Positions 63,566-64,000 of a stretch of DNA of 64,000 bases are shown here, piece after piece. Both the position numbers and the translations under genes were made by a program. The stretch's first letter is position 1. Every line of letters begins with the position of its first letter. The notes under the pieces were generated by a model. That model was not told the origin of the DNA and did not search any database. It saw only the letters and a list, made by a program, of their open reading frames with translations. Source of the stretch: Thermohalobaculum sp039027855 (GTDB lineage Bacteria; Pseudomonadota; Alphaproteobacteria; Rhodobacterales; Rhodobacteraceae); contig JBCCJI010000003.1 in the NCBI GenBank assembly GCA_039027855.1, positions 124,001-188,000 of the forward strand, written 5' to 3'.

Positions 63566-64000
63566 AGAAGAGCCTCGATCCGGTAGGTTGGGGCGGGTGT
63601 GCCCTTGGCGGCGACCAGTTCGGCCAGCACCGCGTCACCGTCGCCGCGGGCGAAATCGGCGGCGTAAAGACCGCCCTCGACCAGCAGGCTGTCCCAGCCC
63701 GCCGCCGCGGCGCCCGCGATATCATGTTCCAGACTGTCGCCCACCATCAGCATGTTGGTCGTGCCGAGTGCCTCGGCGACTGCATCGAAGACCGGACGGT
63801 GCGGTTTGCCGTAGAACGCCACCTCCCCACCCATCGCCCGATAGGCAAAGGCCAGCGCGCCGGGCGAGATCACCAGCCCGCCCGCCCGCGGCGACTGACG
63901 GTCGGGGTTGGAGCAGTAGACCGGTAGACCCCGCGCCAGCGCGCCATCCAACAACGGCTGCCATTGGTCGAGCGTGCTGCCATCGGGCAGGCCCATCAGC
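63562..64000 (-). CDS. HAD-family hydrolase, 5' end cut by the window edge
   Basis: The visible 146 residues are the C-terminal part of a TIGR01459/NagD-like HAD phosphatase. They have YCSNPDRQSPRAGGLVISPG (about 28-47 in the visible part), the lysine motif FYGKPHRPVFDAV and the metal motif MVGDSLEHDIAGA. The N-terminal nucleophile aspartate must be beyond 64,000. It is the first visible gene of the kinase-aldolase operon and overlaps the aldolase by 4 bp. Confidence 0.85.
   Translation of the reverse strand, partial: LMGLPDGSTLDQWQPLLDGALARGLPVYCSNPDRQSPRAGGLVISPGALAFAYRAMGGEVAFYGKPHRPVFDAVAEALGTTNMLMVGDSLEHDIAGAAAAGWDSLLVEGGLYAADFARGDGDAVLAELVAAKGTPAPTYRIEALL

Overview
The window is GC-rich chromosomal DNA from an alphaproteobacterium, most likely a member of the Rhodobacterales. 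The reasons are the gene order around dnaA (gyrB, recF, dnaN, dnaA, rpsT, enoyl-CoA hydratase, mutM, dut, coaBC, ubiB, ubiE), a VPxPA-type CTERM surface protein, and TctCBA and CydAB systems of the usual type. This assignment is by gene content and order only; there is no rRNA or tRNA in the window.

Positions 1-10,827 form a forward catabolic block: oxalyl-CoA decarboxylase, formyl-CoA transferase, a small membrane protein, a formyltransferase or formyl-THF hydrolase-like enzyme, formate-THF ligase, a tripartite TctC-TctB-TctA transporter and a PEP-mutase/isocitrate-lyase family enzyme. Together these suggest uptake of oxalate or a related acid, conversion to formyl-CoA, and entry of the C1 unit into the folate pool. 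A ketopantoate-reductase-family gene at 12,506-13,528, with a FadR/GntR-like palindrome upstream, may belong functionally to this block, because a PanE homologue is the oxalyl-CoA reductase of Methylobacterium.

11-19 kb is mixed: an unknown conserved protein flanked by inverted copies of a structured repeat, a CTERM surface protein, a quinone reductase, a cyanide-insensitive type bd oxidase (CydAB) and a GtrA protein. 19-40.4 kb is the replication-origin neighbourhood, almost all on the minus strand. It holds gyrB, recF, dnaN and dnaA, an AT-rich patch with a small membrane protein gene directly behind dnaA, a candidate origin between the rhodanese gene and rpsT, then mutM, dut, coaBC, ubiB and a ubiE with a long Lys/Ala-rich N-terminal tail.

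40.9-53 kb is more accessory: an RTX calcium-binding repeat protein, cysteine synthase, a MoeB/ThiF enzyme, a secreted endonuclease/phosphatase-family protein, two adjacent secreted Arg-Gly-Phe repeat proteins, an MFS transporter, an acetyltransferase and an HTTM-like membrane protein pair. These lie between leuD (47.2 kb) and leuC (53.2 kb). 54.9-64 kb carries a nifU-like/GFA/tsaB/rimI operon, a homocysteine methyltransferase, a stress protein, a glyoxalase-family dioxygenase with a carboxylesterase, and a kinase-aldolase-HAD sugar operon cut by the window edge.

The most unexpected structural signal is a dispersed ~110-220 bp intergenic element present at least five times. It has three hairpins, and base changes in its outer stem compensate each other between copies. 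No CRISPR array, intact insertion sequence, prophage or RNA gene was seen.
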